A DNA stretch of 64,000 bases from Pseudogemmobacter humi (GTDB taxonomy: Bacteria > Pseudomonadota > Alphaproteobacteria > Rhodobacterales > Rhodobacteraceae): contig NZ_UXAW01000134.1 in assembly GCF_900609055.1 (NCBI RefSeq), forward strand, positions 1 through 64,000, in the 5' to 3' direction. Below, piece by piece: positions 1 to 7,236 of the stretch. Both the position numbers and the translations under genes were made by a program. How positions within the stretch are numbered: the first letter of the stretch is position 1; every line of letters begins with the position of its first letter. The notes under the pieces are model-generated. The model did not search any database. It saw only the letters and a program-made list of their open reading frames with translations, and was not told the origin of the DNA.

Positions 1-321
1 GCGACCATCGGCACCTTCAAGAAGACCGGCAACGAATACACCGGCGAAATCGTCACCCTGAGCGTTCAGGCCAAGGGCGTGCGCATCGTCCCCGACCTGC
101 GGGCCACCGGCGAGAATGCGCCCTCGCACCGGATCCTGGTAGGCCGCGCGGAGATCGGCGCCGCCTGGTCGAAGCGCTCGAACGAGGGGCGGGACTATCT
201 GGGCCTGAAGCTGGACGATCCGAGCTTTGCGCACCCGATCTATGCCAGCCTCTTCGACGACGAGGACGGTGAGGGCTCGAGCCTGATCTGGTCGCGCCCC
301 AACAGCCGCCGAGGGGAGTAA
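1..321 (+). CDS. DUF736 domain protein (5' end cut by window)
   Basis: The reading frame is open from the first base and ends at TAA 319-321. The visible product is about 106 residues and begins ATIGTFKKTGNEYTGEI, so probably only the initiator codon is missing. The GTFKKTGNEYTGEI start, the central A-PSHRI and GAAWSK segments and the YLGLKLDDPSF motif are typical of DUF736, a small family of unknown function found on alphaproteobacterial conjugative plasmids and integrative elements. This fits the plasmid backbone genes at the other end of the window. A strong hairpin terminator follows directly. The family assignment is secure; the function is unknown. Confidence 0.85.
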   Translation, partial: ATIGTFKKTGNEYTGEIVTLSVQAKGVRIVPDLRATGENAPSHRILVGRAEIGAAWSKRSNEGRDYLGLKLDDPSFAHPIYASLFDDEDGEGSSLIWSRPNSRRGE

Positions 322-332
322 TCCCCCCAACC

Positions 333-363
333 AGGGCCCCGGTCGAAAGGCCGGGGCCTTTCA
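333..363 (+). terminator. Rho-independent terminator after DUF736 gene
   Basis: An 8-bp perfect GC stem (GGCCCCGG at 335-342 pairing with CCGGGGCC at 351-358) is followed by a short T run. It lies 12 bases after the DUF736 stop codon. Confidence 0.75.
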
Positions 364-385
364 TCTTGCCAGCGAGCAATGGCTC

Positions 386-580
386 TCAGCGCAACTCTTC
401 TGTCACGAAGCTGCGCTCGGCCTTGCCGAACCAGGCCGTCTGCGTCTCGCCCGTGTTCCATTCATAGACCAGACCAATGACCCTGCCATCGTCCTTGTTG
501 CGCAGCCGGGCGATTGGCCGGGCCTCGATACGGTTGTTGCGGCTTGAACTGCCGCGATGGTCACAGGTCTGCACGTTCAT
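386..580 (-). CDS. Small hypothetical protein
   Basis: A 64-residue basic protein beginning MNVQTCDHRGSS. I do not recognise a named family. The segment RVIGLVYEWNTGETQTAWFGK looks like a small beta-rich fold. A plausible purine-rich ribosome site (GGGACGAG) lies just upstream of the ATG. It is convergent with the DUF736 gene and its terminator and divergent from the LuxR gene. It could be a real plasmid orphan or a chance frame; codon use looks normal for the neighbourhood. Confidence 0.45.
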   Translation of the reverse strand: MNVQTCDHRGSSSRNNRIEARPIARLRNKDDGRVIGLVYEWNTGETQTAWFGKAERSFVTEELR

Positions 581-767
581 GGTACTCGTCCCGACTGTCT
601 TAGAACTTCGCTGGCTGGCGATCTGAACCCTTTACGCAAGGTCGCTTCACGGTTGATTTGTGCGCGCTTTCATCACAACCTGACACAACGGTGGGGGAGC
701 GGCCATGCCGTTACCCTTTTTGGTATCGCTGTTTGAGGACTGCACATTTTCTCGTGCGGGAGGGGTA

Positions 768-1433
768 ATGGTTTGGACTATTGTTCCGGAAATGGCCCAT
801 TTGGATGCCCGGCTGCGGGCAATTGCACCGATGGGCTATTCACTCGTCATCCATGTGCGCAGTTTGACGCCAGAGCATTATGTCTCCACCTATCCGGAGC
901 GTTGGGTCGAGATTTACACTGAGCGGCAATATGCGATGTTTGATCCGGTCAATCTCTGGGCCAGGACGCATTCAGGTCGCATCAGATGGAGTGAAGTGCC
1001 GGTCGAAAAGCTCTCGCCTGCTGGAACTCTGATCATGGATCACGCGCGCGAGTATGGCCTCAACTATGGTTGCGGCGTTTCTCGCAGTCGCATTGAAGAA
1101 TATGGCACGCTCAGCTGCCTGTTTTGCGCCCGCGAGGATCGGGAACTGACCGACGGTGAGCTGGACGAGGTTGAGGGCATATTCAAACAGCTGCTCGCCT
1201 CTATCGAGGCGGCAAGACCGCTTTCAGAGATGGAGCGTGCTATCCTTTCTGATCTGGCGAACGGTTTGCCCTATAAGGAAGTCGCGCATCGGCAGGGCGT
1301 CAGCACCGAGACCATAAAGAAGCGCCTGGAGCGGATAAGGGACCTGCTCGGGGCGCGGAACTCGGTACAGGCAGTGGCAATCGCTACCAAGCGCGGTCTG
1401 ATCCTGAACCAGCCAGCGTCAGGGCCTGAATAG
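768..1433 (+). CDS. LuxR-type quorum-sensing regulator (solo)
   Basis: A 221-residue transcription factor. Residues about 10-150 resemble the autoinducer-binding domain (MGYSLVIHVRS, YPERWVEIYTERQYAMFDPV, and the W-R-W pattern around ARTHSGRIRWSEV). The C-terminal about 60 residues form a LuxR helix-turn-helix (LSEMERAILSDLANGLPYKEVAHRQGVSTETIKKRL). The start at 768 is preferred because GGGAGGGG lies 4-5 bases upstream and the product then has normal family length. An in-frame ATG at 705 with its own GGGGGAG would add 21 residues. No luxI-type synthase lies nearby, so this is an orphan receptor. It could control the adjacent virC-like or backbone genes, but that is inference from position. 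Confidence 0.8.
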   Translation: MVWTIVPEMAHLDARLRAIAPMGYSLVIHVRSLTPEHYVSTYPERWVEIYTERQYAMFDPVNLWARTHSGRIRWSEVPVEKLSPAGTLIMDHAREYGLNYGCGVSRSRIEEYGTLSCLFCAREDRELTDGELDEVEGIFKQLLASIEAARPLSEMERAILSDLANGLPYKEVAHRQGVSTETIKKRLERIRDLLGARNSVQAVAIATKRGLILNQPASGPE

Positions 1434-1449
1434 CCCGTGCCAGCGTGGG

Positions 1450-2007
1450 TCAGCGGACATCGTCGGAGTCGTCACTGAGCGATGCGAGGAGAGCATCGAT
1501 TTCCGCCCAGACCAGCGGCTCCAGCTGACCCCGCACCAATGACCACCGGCTGTCGACCCCCAGAGGGTCCTGATCGGCAAGCAGCCGATCAAAGATGGCG
1601 GCGGGCACTGCGACGCTGGTTCTGACGGTCCAGCTTGCCTGACTTGCCCGCCTGTCACTGGAGGGGATGGCATATGTTGCTGAGAGCCCCCACTTCTTGA
1701 CGGCCTTCCGCAGGGCGGCCCGGATCACCTGTCGGGGGGCAATGCCGCAGGCAACCAGCCCTTGTTCCTGGCGCTTCAACGCGTTCACGCGCACGTCGAT
1801 CTGGATCGAGGCTTTGGAGTCATCTCTTACCGCATGACCTTCAGATGCGGCGCTTGCGCTCAGCTGCGCTGGCGCACGGGCCTCGGCAACTCTGGGCGGT
1901 TCGTCTCTGTCTCCCGTCTGTGCCGGGTTCGTCGTGTTTTGTTGGGGCAGACTGAACGCATAGGCCTGATCCGGCCGTGTCACGAGGGGGATGCGCTTTC
2001 GGACCAT
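1450..2007 (-). CDS. virC2: VirC2-like DNA-binding protein
   Basis: A 185-residue protein. The first about 65 residues look disordered and charged. The rest fits the VirC2 pattern of a tandem ribbon-helix-helix, including IQIDVRVNALKRQEQ and a second half VRTSVAVPAAIFDRLLADQ followed by DPLG. VirC2 is the ribbon-helix-helix partner of VirC1 in Agrobacterium, where the pair acts at the T-DNA border/overdrive to stimulate transfer. Here it starts 7 bases after the stop of the VirC1-like gene, so the two form an operon in the Agrobacterium order. An equally reasonable reading is the centromere-binding half of a ParA/ribbon-helix-helix partition pair acting on the repeats at 2792-3043. Confidence 0.7.
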   Translation of the reverse strand: MVRKRIPLVTRPDQAYAFSLPQQNTTNPAQTGDRDEPPRVAEARAPAQLSASAASEGHAVRDDSKASIQIDVRVNALKRQEQGLVACGIAPRQVIRAALRKAVKKWGLSATYAIPSSDRRASQASWTVRTSVAVPAAIFDRLLADQDPLGVDSRWSLVRGQLEPLVWAEIDALLASLSDDSDDVR

Positions 2008-2014
2008 GTCACTC

Positions 2015-2734
2015 TCAGCCGCTGATGATTGCGTTCAGGATGTCGGTAGCTTCTTCCAGCGCCTCGACGAGGGGCCGAACATGGGGCTTCATCAGTGGGT
2101 TGGGGTCGTTCTGTCGCGCGAACGCAATGGCGTGAAGAAGGCCGAGCCGATCCATCTCCTTGAAGGCGTTGCGGTGCATCATCACGGTCTCGATGACCGG
2201 GAAACAGTTGACCGCCTGTGCGATCAGTTCCGCATCGGCCTTGGTGGGTTTCGCGGGGACCATGTTCAGAACCACATGATGCTGGGGAAGGGCGCTCGGG
2301 TCGTCCACACGGGTCCGCAGATGGGCGAACCAGTCTGCGGTCTGGATGCCGACCTTGAAGTCGGTCGTCGAGAGCATCACCGGGGTCACGATGTGATCAG
2401 CCAGCACCGCGACGCTGTCCGACCAGTCCGCGCCGACACCGGCTGTGTCGATGAAGATCAGATCCGCAAGATCCTCGGCATAGACCCGGTCGATCTCCTG
2501 CTCGATGGCGACAATGCTGAGCGCCCTGGTGCGGGTCAGCAGGGGTGAACTGTACCCGGCACCCTCGGCCCGTTCATACCAGGCACCGAGTGCATCGGTC
2601 CCGTCGGTGTCCATGAGGGTGACCCGGCGACCGGCGGCGATAGCGGCGCTGATCAGGGCGCGGCTCAGCGTGGTTTTGCCCGACCCGCCTTTGCGGGCCA
2701 TCGCGGCGATTACGCGCAAGGAGTCATTTGGCAT
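2015..2734 (-). CDS. virC1: VirC1/ParA-family ATPase
   Basis: A 239-residue deviant Walker ATPase. ARKGGSGKTTLSRAL near residue 13 is the ParA/MinD-type Walker A, LMDTDGTDALGAWYERA follows as switch region, and LIFIDTAGVG is Walker B. It is short and lacks an N-terminal helix-turn-helix, like VirC1 and type Ib ParA proteins. The start is the ATG at 2734, where the family begins (MPNDSLRVIAAMARKGG) with AGGTG upstream. The frame stays open 138 codons further upstream, but that part is repeat DNA and not ParA-like. It is transcribed ahead of the VirC2-like gene. The role is plasmid transfer initiation or segregation. The replicon already has its own RepA/RepB pair. Confidence 0.8.
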   Translation of the reverse strand: MPNDSLRVIAAMARKGGSGKTTLSRALISAAIAAGRRVTLMDTDGTDALGAWYERAEGAGYSSPLLTRTRALSIVAIEQEIDRVYAEDLADLIFIDTAGVGADWSDSVAVLADHIVTPVMLSTTDFKVGIQTADWFAHLRTRVDDPSALPQHHVVLNMVPAKPTKADAELIAQAVNCFPVIETVMMHRNAFKEMDRLGLLHAIAFARQNDPNPLMKPHVRPLVEALEEATDILNAIISG

Positions 2735-2791
2735 GGCACACCTGCAATAATGGTTACTCGTAAACACAAGAGCTTTATTGTCGTAGGGCGC

Positions 2792-3043
2792 TGACCGGGA
2801 TGCGTCAAGCGGGACGCAAGGCGCAGATCGCAGGAAGCGGCACGCATTATGCGGCTTCCAGAGGACGTGGCGCAGGCAACGTGATGCAGATCCCATTCCC
2901 CTTCCGGCACTTCCCACTCCGCAGGATGCAGGACGCAAAGAGCGCGATGCAGATGCCAGAAGACATGCTCCAGAGCGCAGATAACGGGAGGCATTTCGCA
3001 TTGAGCGGAATGCATATCGCAGGGGGCGTGATGCATTCCGCAG
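2792..3043. repeat. Twelve degenerate 21-bp tandem repeats upstream of virC1-like gene
   Basis: The block splits into 21-base units sharing a G(A/C)NGCA...GATGCA-type pattern, for example units starting at 2938, 2959, 2980, 3001 and 3022. On the minus strand, read in the frame of the downstream ATPase gene, the period appears as seven-residue units such as LRNASRP, LRYAFRS, MRNASRY and LASASRS. Twelve units fit 252 bases exactly. A 21-base period equals two helical turns, so like positions face the same side of the DNA. Placement directly upstream of a small ParA/ribbon-helix-helix operon is where type Ib partition centromeres normally sit. Function is inferred. Confidence 0.75.
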
Positions 3044-4175
3044 ACAACAGGAAACCGCCCTTTGGGGGCGGTTTTTCATAATGAGTACAAGACCGTAGGC
3101 CCGACTCCGCTTGTGCTGGGAGTCGGCGGGCTTGTACGATCTTGGCAAGGATGACTTTCATAGCCTTTTCGCGCGCGGCATTGCCGAACACTTCATAGGC
3201 ATCCATGATCTCATCCAGCTTAAAGCGGTGCGTGACGAGCTTACCCGGATCGACCTTGCCCGATTGCAGGGTTTTCAGCAGCATCGGCGTGGTGTTGGTA
3301 CAGACCAGACCCATGGCGATGTTGATGTTCTTGATCCATAGTTCTTCAATATGGAGTTCGACGGGTTTGCCGTGAACGCCGACGTTAGCGATATTTCCGC
3401 CCGCTGAAACGATTTTCTGGCAGATGTCGAAGGTAGCAGGGACTCCGACTGCTTCAATCGCAACATCAACGCCGAGATTTTCTGTCAACTCCATGATGCG
3501 AGCAACGGGGTCTTCTGCGCCGACCTGAATCGTGTCCGTAGCGCCGAACTGGACGGCGAGCTCCAGCCGTGCTGGATCCATATCTATCATCACGATTCGG
3601 CCGGGTGAGTAGAATTGGGAGGTAAGAAGCACCGACATGCCCACCGGTCCGGCGCCGATGATGGCGATGGTGTCGCCCGGTTTGACGTGACCGGCCTGTA
3701 CACCAATCTCCAGGCCGGTCGGCATGATGTCCGAAAGCATGACCAGCGCCTCTTCGTCCGCCCCGGCGGGGATCGGATACAGAGAATTGTCCGCATGGGG
3801 GATCCGGACATATTCGGCCTGTGTGCCGTCTATCTTGTGGCCAAGGATCCAGCCTCCATCCGAACAATGCGCGTATAGCTGCCGCTTGCAGTTGGGACAG
3901 GAACCACAGGAGGTGACGCAGGAGATAAGTACCGCATCACCCTCCTTGAAGTTCCGCACCGCCGACCCGACCTCTGCGACTACTCCGACACCCTCATGCC
4001 CCAGGGTCCGGCCCGGCGTCACTGCGGGCACATCACCCTTAAGGATGTGCAGGTCCGTGCCACAGATAGTCGTCTTGGTCATGCGAACAATCACATCAGT
4101 GGGCTTGGCGATGACCGGCCGTTCTTTTTCGATCCAGTCCTTTTGCCCCGGCCCCTGATAAACAAGCGCTTTCAT
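2847..4175 (-). CDS. Zinc alcohol dehydrogenase (likely 2-propanol dehydrogenase) with abnormal C-terminal extension
   Basis: A medium-chain zinc dehydrogenase: catalytic zinc ligand in TTICGTDLHILKGD, GHEGVGVV, a structural zinc lobe with CVTSCGSCPNCKRQLYAHC, and NAD-binding IGAGPVGMS. Family members stop around residue 345, after a motif like KALKVI. Here the frame runs on 97 residues through the palindrome at 3085-3137, a hairpin and the 21-bp repeats, giving 442 residues. The extension is low-complexity and unrelated to the family. GGGAGAGAG lies upstream of the ATG. It follows the acetone carboxylase genes on the same strand and carries the same palindromic operator upstream as acxA, so oxidation of isopropanol to acetone is the likely role. 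Confidence 0.8.
   Translation of the reverse strand: MKALVYQGPGQKDWIEKERPVIAKPTDVIVRMTKTTICGTDLHILKGDVPAVTPGRTLGHEGVGVVAEVGSAVRNFKEGDAVLISCVTSCGSCPNCKRQLYAHCSDGGWILGHKIDGTQAEYVRIPHADNSLYPIPAGADEEALVMLSDIMPTGLEIGVQAGHVKPGDTIAIIGAGPVGMSVLLTSQFYSPGRIVMIDMDPARLELAVQFGATDTIQVGAEDPVARIMELTENLGVDVAIEAVGVPATFDICQKIVSAGGNIANVGVHGKPVELHIEELWIKNINIAMGLVCTNTTPMLLKTLQSGKVDPGKLVTHRFKLDEIMDAYEVFGNAAREKAMKVILAKIVQARRLPAQAESGLRSCTHYEKPPPKGGFLLSAECITPPAICIPLNAKCLPLSALWSMSSGICIALFASCILRSGKCRKGNGICITLPAPRPLEAA
3052..3076. terminator. Terminator-like hairpin between ADH gene and repeat array
   Basis: A 9-bp perfect stem (AAACCGCCC at 3052-3060 with GGGCGGTTT at 3066-3074) has a 5-base loop and a T tract on the plus strand. 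It lies inside the extended alcohol dehydrogenase reading frame, which suggests the functional end of that gene was once further upstream. Confidence 0.55.
3085..3137. repeat. 53-bp imperfect palindrome at the 3' end of the ADH gene
   Basis: GTACAAG at 3085-3091 mirrors CTTGTAC at 3131-3137. Inside this, GGCCCGACTCC pairs with GGAGTCGGCGGGC around the loop gcttgtgct. It has no T tail, so it is not a classical terminator. It coincides with the point where the alcohol dehydrogenase sequence departs from family homology, so it may be a recombination scar or a protein-binding site. Confidence 0.55.
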
Positions 4176-4236
4176 TGCTCTCTCCCTTCAATGCACGAAC
4201 CTGCAACATTTGTATTGCCTTGCCCTCTATGGCGCG

Positions 4237-4253
4237 TGTCCGATTTTCGGACA
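4237..4253. promoter_or_regulatory. Palindromic operator TGTCCG-N5-CGGACA upstream of ADH
   Basis: TGTCCGATTTTCGGACA is a perfect 6-bp dyad with an AT spacer, 61 bases upstream of the ADH start codon. The same dyad occurs upstream of acxA at 9465-9481, which points to a shared regulator, most simply the AcxR-like activator. Confidence 0.7.
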
Positions 4254-4280
4254 ATCAGCCGAGAGTAGTGACCAAAGCAA

Positions 4281-4307
4281 AGCGGGCGCCCCGAAGGACG
4301 CCCGTTG
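4281..4307 (-). terminator. Terminator after acxC
   Basis: Read on the minus strand, GGGCGTCC-ttcg-GGGCGCCC forms a GC stem with one wobble, followed by a T-rich GCTTTGCTTT. It lies just after the acxC stop and separates acxABC from the ADH gene, which has its own operator. Confidence 0.6.
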
Positions 4308-4321
4308 TACTGGTCTCTGGC

Positions 4322-4822
4322 TCAGGCCCGTTCGGGGACCGGAAGCCCAAGCCAGTCCTTGTAAAAGGTGTCGATATCCGGCTCAAAGTCATGGATCACC
4401 GGGTACCAGGGCGTCGGAGCCTCGACATCCAAAAGGTCGCCTGAAACCGGACAGAAATATTCGCGGATCACTTGCCACTCAGGCGATGGCGCCATGAGCC
4501 GGGGATAAAGCTCCTCCATCTGCGGGGCGGTGTTGCGGACACGGATACGAGCGTGCAGCTTCCAGTTCTGATCCCATTCACAGAAATCGTATCCGGCATG
4601 GCTGCGGATCATCCATTTCTTATCGGACTGGCGTTGCACGATGTAGAGTTTGGGTCCCAAGGGCAGGATGATCGGATCCTTCCACTCGACTTGCTCCTGC
4701 AGGATCTCGATATAGATCTGGAACCGCTCCTTGTCTTTGGGCGTCGAGAGCATGGTGTGCAGCGTGTCTCGATCAATCTTACCTTCGACGAGATCTTTGA
4801 TTTTGGCTTTGGTATAGGCCAT
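4322..4822 (-). CDS. acxC: Acetone carboxylase gamma subunit
   Basis: A 166-residue small subunit of acetone carboxylase, the (alpha-beta-gamma)2 enzyme that makes acetoacetate from acetone and bicarbonate with ATP. Typical gamma-subunit segments are present: LHTMLSTPKDKERF, PIILPLGPKLYIVQ, MEELYPRLMAP-P-WQVIREYFCP, and VEAPTPWYPVIHDF near the C terminus. GGGAGGA lies 5-6 bases before the ATG. It is the last gene of acxABC, 75 bases after acxB. From memory, characterised gamma subunits carry CxC/CxxC cysteines in the middle and at YFCPxCG; here these read RSHAG and CPVSG, so a metal site may be reduced. Confidence 0.88.
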   Translation of the reverse strand: MAYTKAKIKDLVEGKIDRDTLHTMLSTPKDKERFQIYIEILQEQVEWKDPIILPLGPKLYIVQRQSDKKWMIRSHAGYDFCEWDQNWKLHARIRVRNTAPQMEELYPRLMAPSPEWQVIREYFCPVSGDLLDVEAPTPWYPVIHDFEPDIDTFYKDWLGLPVPERA

Positions 4823-4897
4823 TTTGTCCTCCCTTGGATCGGCCTTGAAAGAAGAGCCCGCGCTACGGGGGAAGTGGTAGCGCGGGCGAGGCAGCGA

Positions 4898-7213
4898 TTA
4901 TTCCTCGACGAACTGGACGGTCTTCACATCCGGAAGTTCCGAGATATCCATAGAATATTCGCGCCCGTAGGACGGAATCGGCAGATCCGCTTCCAGCAGT
5001 TTCCAGTCGGCGGGCAGGTCCCAGAATTCGCGGAAATCCTGCTCGAACCGCGGGCCGAGCTTGAAGGAGGCGGCGAACATCTGCTGCACATGGGTGCCGG
5101 CATCCTTGGCGAGGATCTTCTCTCGCTCGGCGGCCATCCATTCAGCGGTCGGAACCGATTCCTCAAGTCTTGCCTTACGGATCGCTCGGCGCTTCGCGTC
5201 TGTCGCGGCTTGATCCACTCCCTGCATGCCGTCACCGGCTTTGGTGAGGACGACGCCATAGACGCTCTCGGCAAAGCGCGGCAAGAGATAGCCCCCGTTG
5301 ACGTCATCGGCGACCTTCTGAGGTTCGCGTTCCAGCGGATCGCCAAAGCCCGGACCACCGCGCATGTAGTTCAGGTAGAGGTCATAGTCCTTGAACATCG
5401 CCTCCGTGGTGATGGCCTGCTTGTCGCGCTTGATGCGCGCGTCGGGCAGCATCCCCTCCCAGACCGGGCTTTGCGGATCGGTATCGCCACCATGCGGGAT
5501 GGCGCCGCCTTCGGCGATGATCTCCTTCAGGCGGGTGTCGTGCGCCTCGAACCGGTAACCGGAGGCTGCGGGATAGCCCCCCATCAGACCCCAGTCGGAG
5601 CTGATGTGCCCGTTGCCCATGAAGAACATCGTCCAGTCCTTGGCGTTCCAGACCATGCGCAGGCTTTCGAATCCGCAGCCGCCGCGATACTTGCCTGCGC
5701 CTCCCGAGGACGCCTTGATCTGCCGGCCAAGGTAGACCAGCGGCTCCGCCAGTTCCCAGATCTCCATGTCGCCCATGTCGCCCTCCGGGTTCCAGACGGC
5801 AGCGGCATGGCTGATCCCATCCATATGGGCGGTGGCCCCCACCCCGTTCGCGGCGCATTCGAAGGAGTTCACCGCGTGGATCTCGTCGTACTGGTTGAAC
5901 CCCCCGCCCTGGAGCCAGTTGGAGGTGTTGGCGTTACCGGCATTCACCTCCTCCAGATAGCCGCGGCCGAAGTAGCTGCGCGACAGGCCCCGCCACAGCG
6001 CCGTCCACGAACTCACCAGGAAGTGCCACGAATAGCTGAACGCCACCCGCCGGTCGTCCGGATTCATCCAGGTGCCCTTCGGCAAGCGGAACTCGGTGCC
6101 GTAGGCGGCGCCGTCGTTGATCATCTCGGTCGGGATGAGGCTTTGCGTCATCATCACCCAGATGCCGGAGGTGAAGGACACCTGATGGGCGTTGTAGGTG
6201 TGCCAGCCCCAGCGGGACGCCCCCTCGAAGTCCAGCCGCCAGGTGCCGTCGCCCCGGATGGTGATCTCGGACGGCGTGTGCATGATCGTGTCGACCTTGG
6301 CGAAATCGGACGGCACGCGCACGTCCTCATGCGCATAGGGCACGTCGACGAAACCCACCTGGCGGTATTTGCCGGGGATGGTCATCGCCTTAATGCGGGC
6401 CTGAAGACCCACGCGGCCGTGTTCGACCGCCTCATAGGCGAATTTCCAGTAGGAGTCGATGCCTTCGTCGGCGATCACCTCCTCCACCAGCTTGCGGATC
6501 ATGTGGCAGCCTGCGACGCGGGTGCGCTCGTCCAGCATCCAGTAGCGAGTGGTGCGCACCATGCGCTGCGATTCATGCAGCCAGTCGCGCTTCAGCTCGT
6601 CGTTCTCACCGATCTTGCGGCAGGTGATGGAATAGCCGTCGCCGAAGCGCTGCACCTGCCCCGTGGACATGGAACCCGGCCCGACCGATCCGGTGTCGAT
6701 CACGTGGGTCACGCCGCCGACCCAACCGATCAGCTCGCCTTCATGGAAGATCGGCACGATCGTGTGGATGTCGCAGGGGTGGACGTTGCCGATCAGGCTG
6801 TCGTTGTTGCAGAAGATGTCCTTATCCTTGATGCCGGGGTTATGTTCCCAGCCGTTCTCGATCATGTATTTGATCGCCGCGCCCATGGTGCCCACGTGGA
6901 TGATGATCCCCGTGGAGGTCAGGATGCTGTCGCCCGCCGCGTTGTAGAGGGTGAAGCAGAGTTCCCCCTCCTGCTCCACGATGGGCGAGGCCGCGATCTT
7001 CTTGGCGGTTTCGCGGGCGTCCACCACCCCAGCCCGCAGGCGCGAGAACAGCTTGTTATACTTGATCGGGTCGCTGTCGCGCAGCTCCATCGTCTGGAGC
7101 CCGGCGTAGTGCTTGGTCCGCTTCGTAGCCTCCATCAGCCGGTCGCGGTGTTCCTTCAGGGTCTCGCCTCCGCGCACGATGCCGCGGGTTTGGACCGTCG
7201 ATTGCATGTTCAT
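4898..7213 (-). CDS. acxB: Acetone carboxylase alpha subunit (hydantoinase B family)
   Basis: A 771-residue hydantoinase B/oxoprolinase-type subunit that carries the manganese carboxylation site of acetone carboxylase. The GNVHPCDIHT segment near residue 145 supplies the histidine and aspartate metal ligands. GGAGKYRGGCG and YMRGGPGFGDPLEREP are characteristic family stretches. Length matches known AcxB (about 770-775). GGGAGGAGAT precedes the ATG; a second ATG two codons in is an alternative start. It lies 23 bases after acxA in one operon. The order acxR-acxA-acxB-acxC is the same as in Xanthobacter. Confidence 0.92.
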   Translation of the reverse strand: MNMQSTVQTRGIVRGGETLKEHRDRLMEATKRTKHYAGLQTMELRDSDPIKYNKLFSRLRAGVVDARETAKKIAASPIVEQEGELCFTLYNAAGDSILTSTGIIIHVGTMGAAIKYMIENGWEHNPGIKDKDIFCNNDSLIGNVHPCDIHTIVPIFHEGELIGWVGGVTHVIDTGSVGPGSMSTGQVQRFGDGYSITCRKIGENDELKRDWLHESQRMVRTTRYWMLDERTRVAGCHMIRKLVEEVIADEGIDSYWKFAYEAVEHGRVGLQARIKAMTIPGKYRQVGFVDVPYAHEDVRVPSDFAKVDTIMHTPSEITIRGDGTWRLDFEGASRWGWHTYNAHQVSFTSGIWVMMTQSLIPTEMINDGAAYGTEFRLPKGTWMNPDDRRVAFSYSWHFLVSSWTALWRGLSRSYFGRGYLEEVNAGNANTSNWLQGGGFNQYDEIHAVNSFECAANGVGATAHMDGISHAAAVWNPEGDMGDMEIWELAEPLVYLGRQIKASSGGAGKYRGGCGFESLRMVWNAKDWTMFFMGNGHISSDWGLMGGYPAASGYRFEAHDTRLKEIIAEGGAIPHGGDTDPQSPVWEGMLPDARIKRDKQAITTEAMFKDYDLYLNYMRGGPGFGDPLEREPQKVADDVNGGYLLPRFAESVYGVVLTKAGDGMQGVDQAATDAKRRAIRKARLEESVPTAEWMAAEREKILAKDAGTHVQQMFAASFKLGPRFEQDFREFWDLPADWKLLEADLPIPSYGREYSMDISELPDVKTVQFVEE

Positions 7214-7236
7214 GACCTATCTCCTCCCTGAGACCG

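Noticed and set aside
2015-3148. A 377-residue fusion of a repetitive N-terminal region to the VirC1-like ATPase
   Set aside because: The ParA-like fold starts at ATG 2734 with a ribosome site. The upstream 138 codons are the 21-bp repeats and the ADH end, which stay open only because of their periodic composition.
4472-7231. A 919-codon plus-strand frame
   Set aside because: It is the mirror of acxB on the other strand, with biased low-complexity composition and no recognisable domain.
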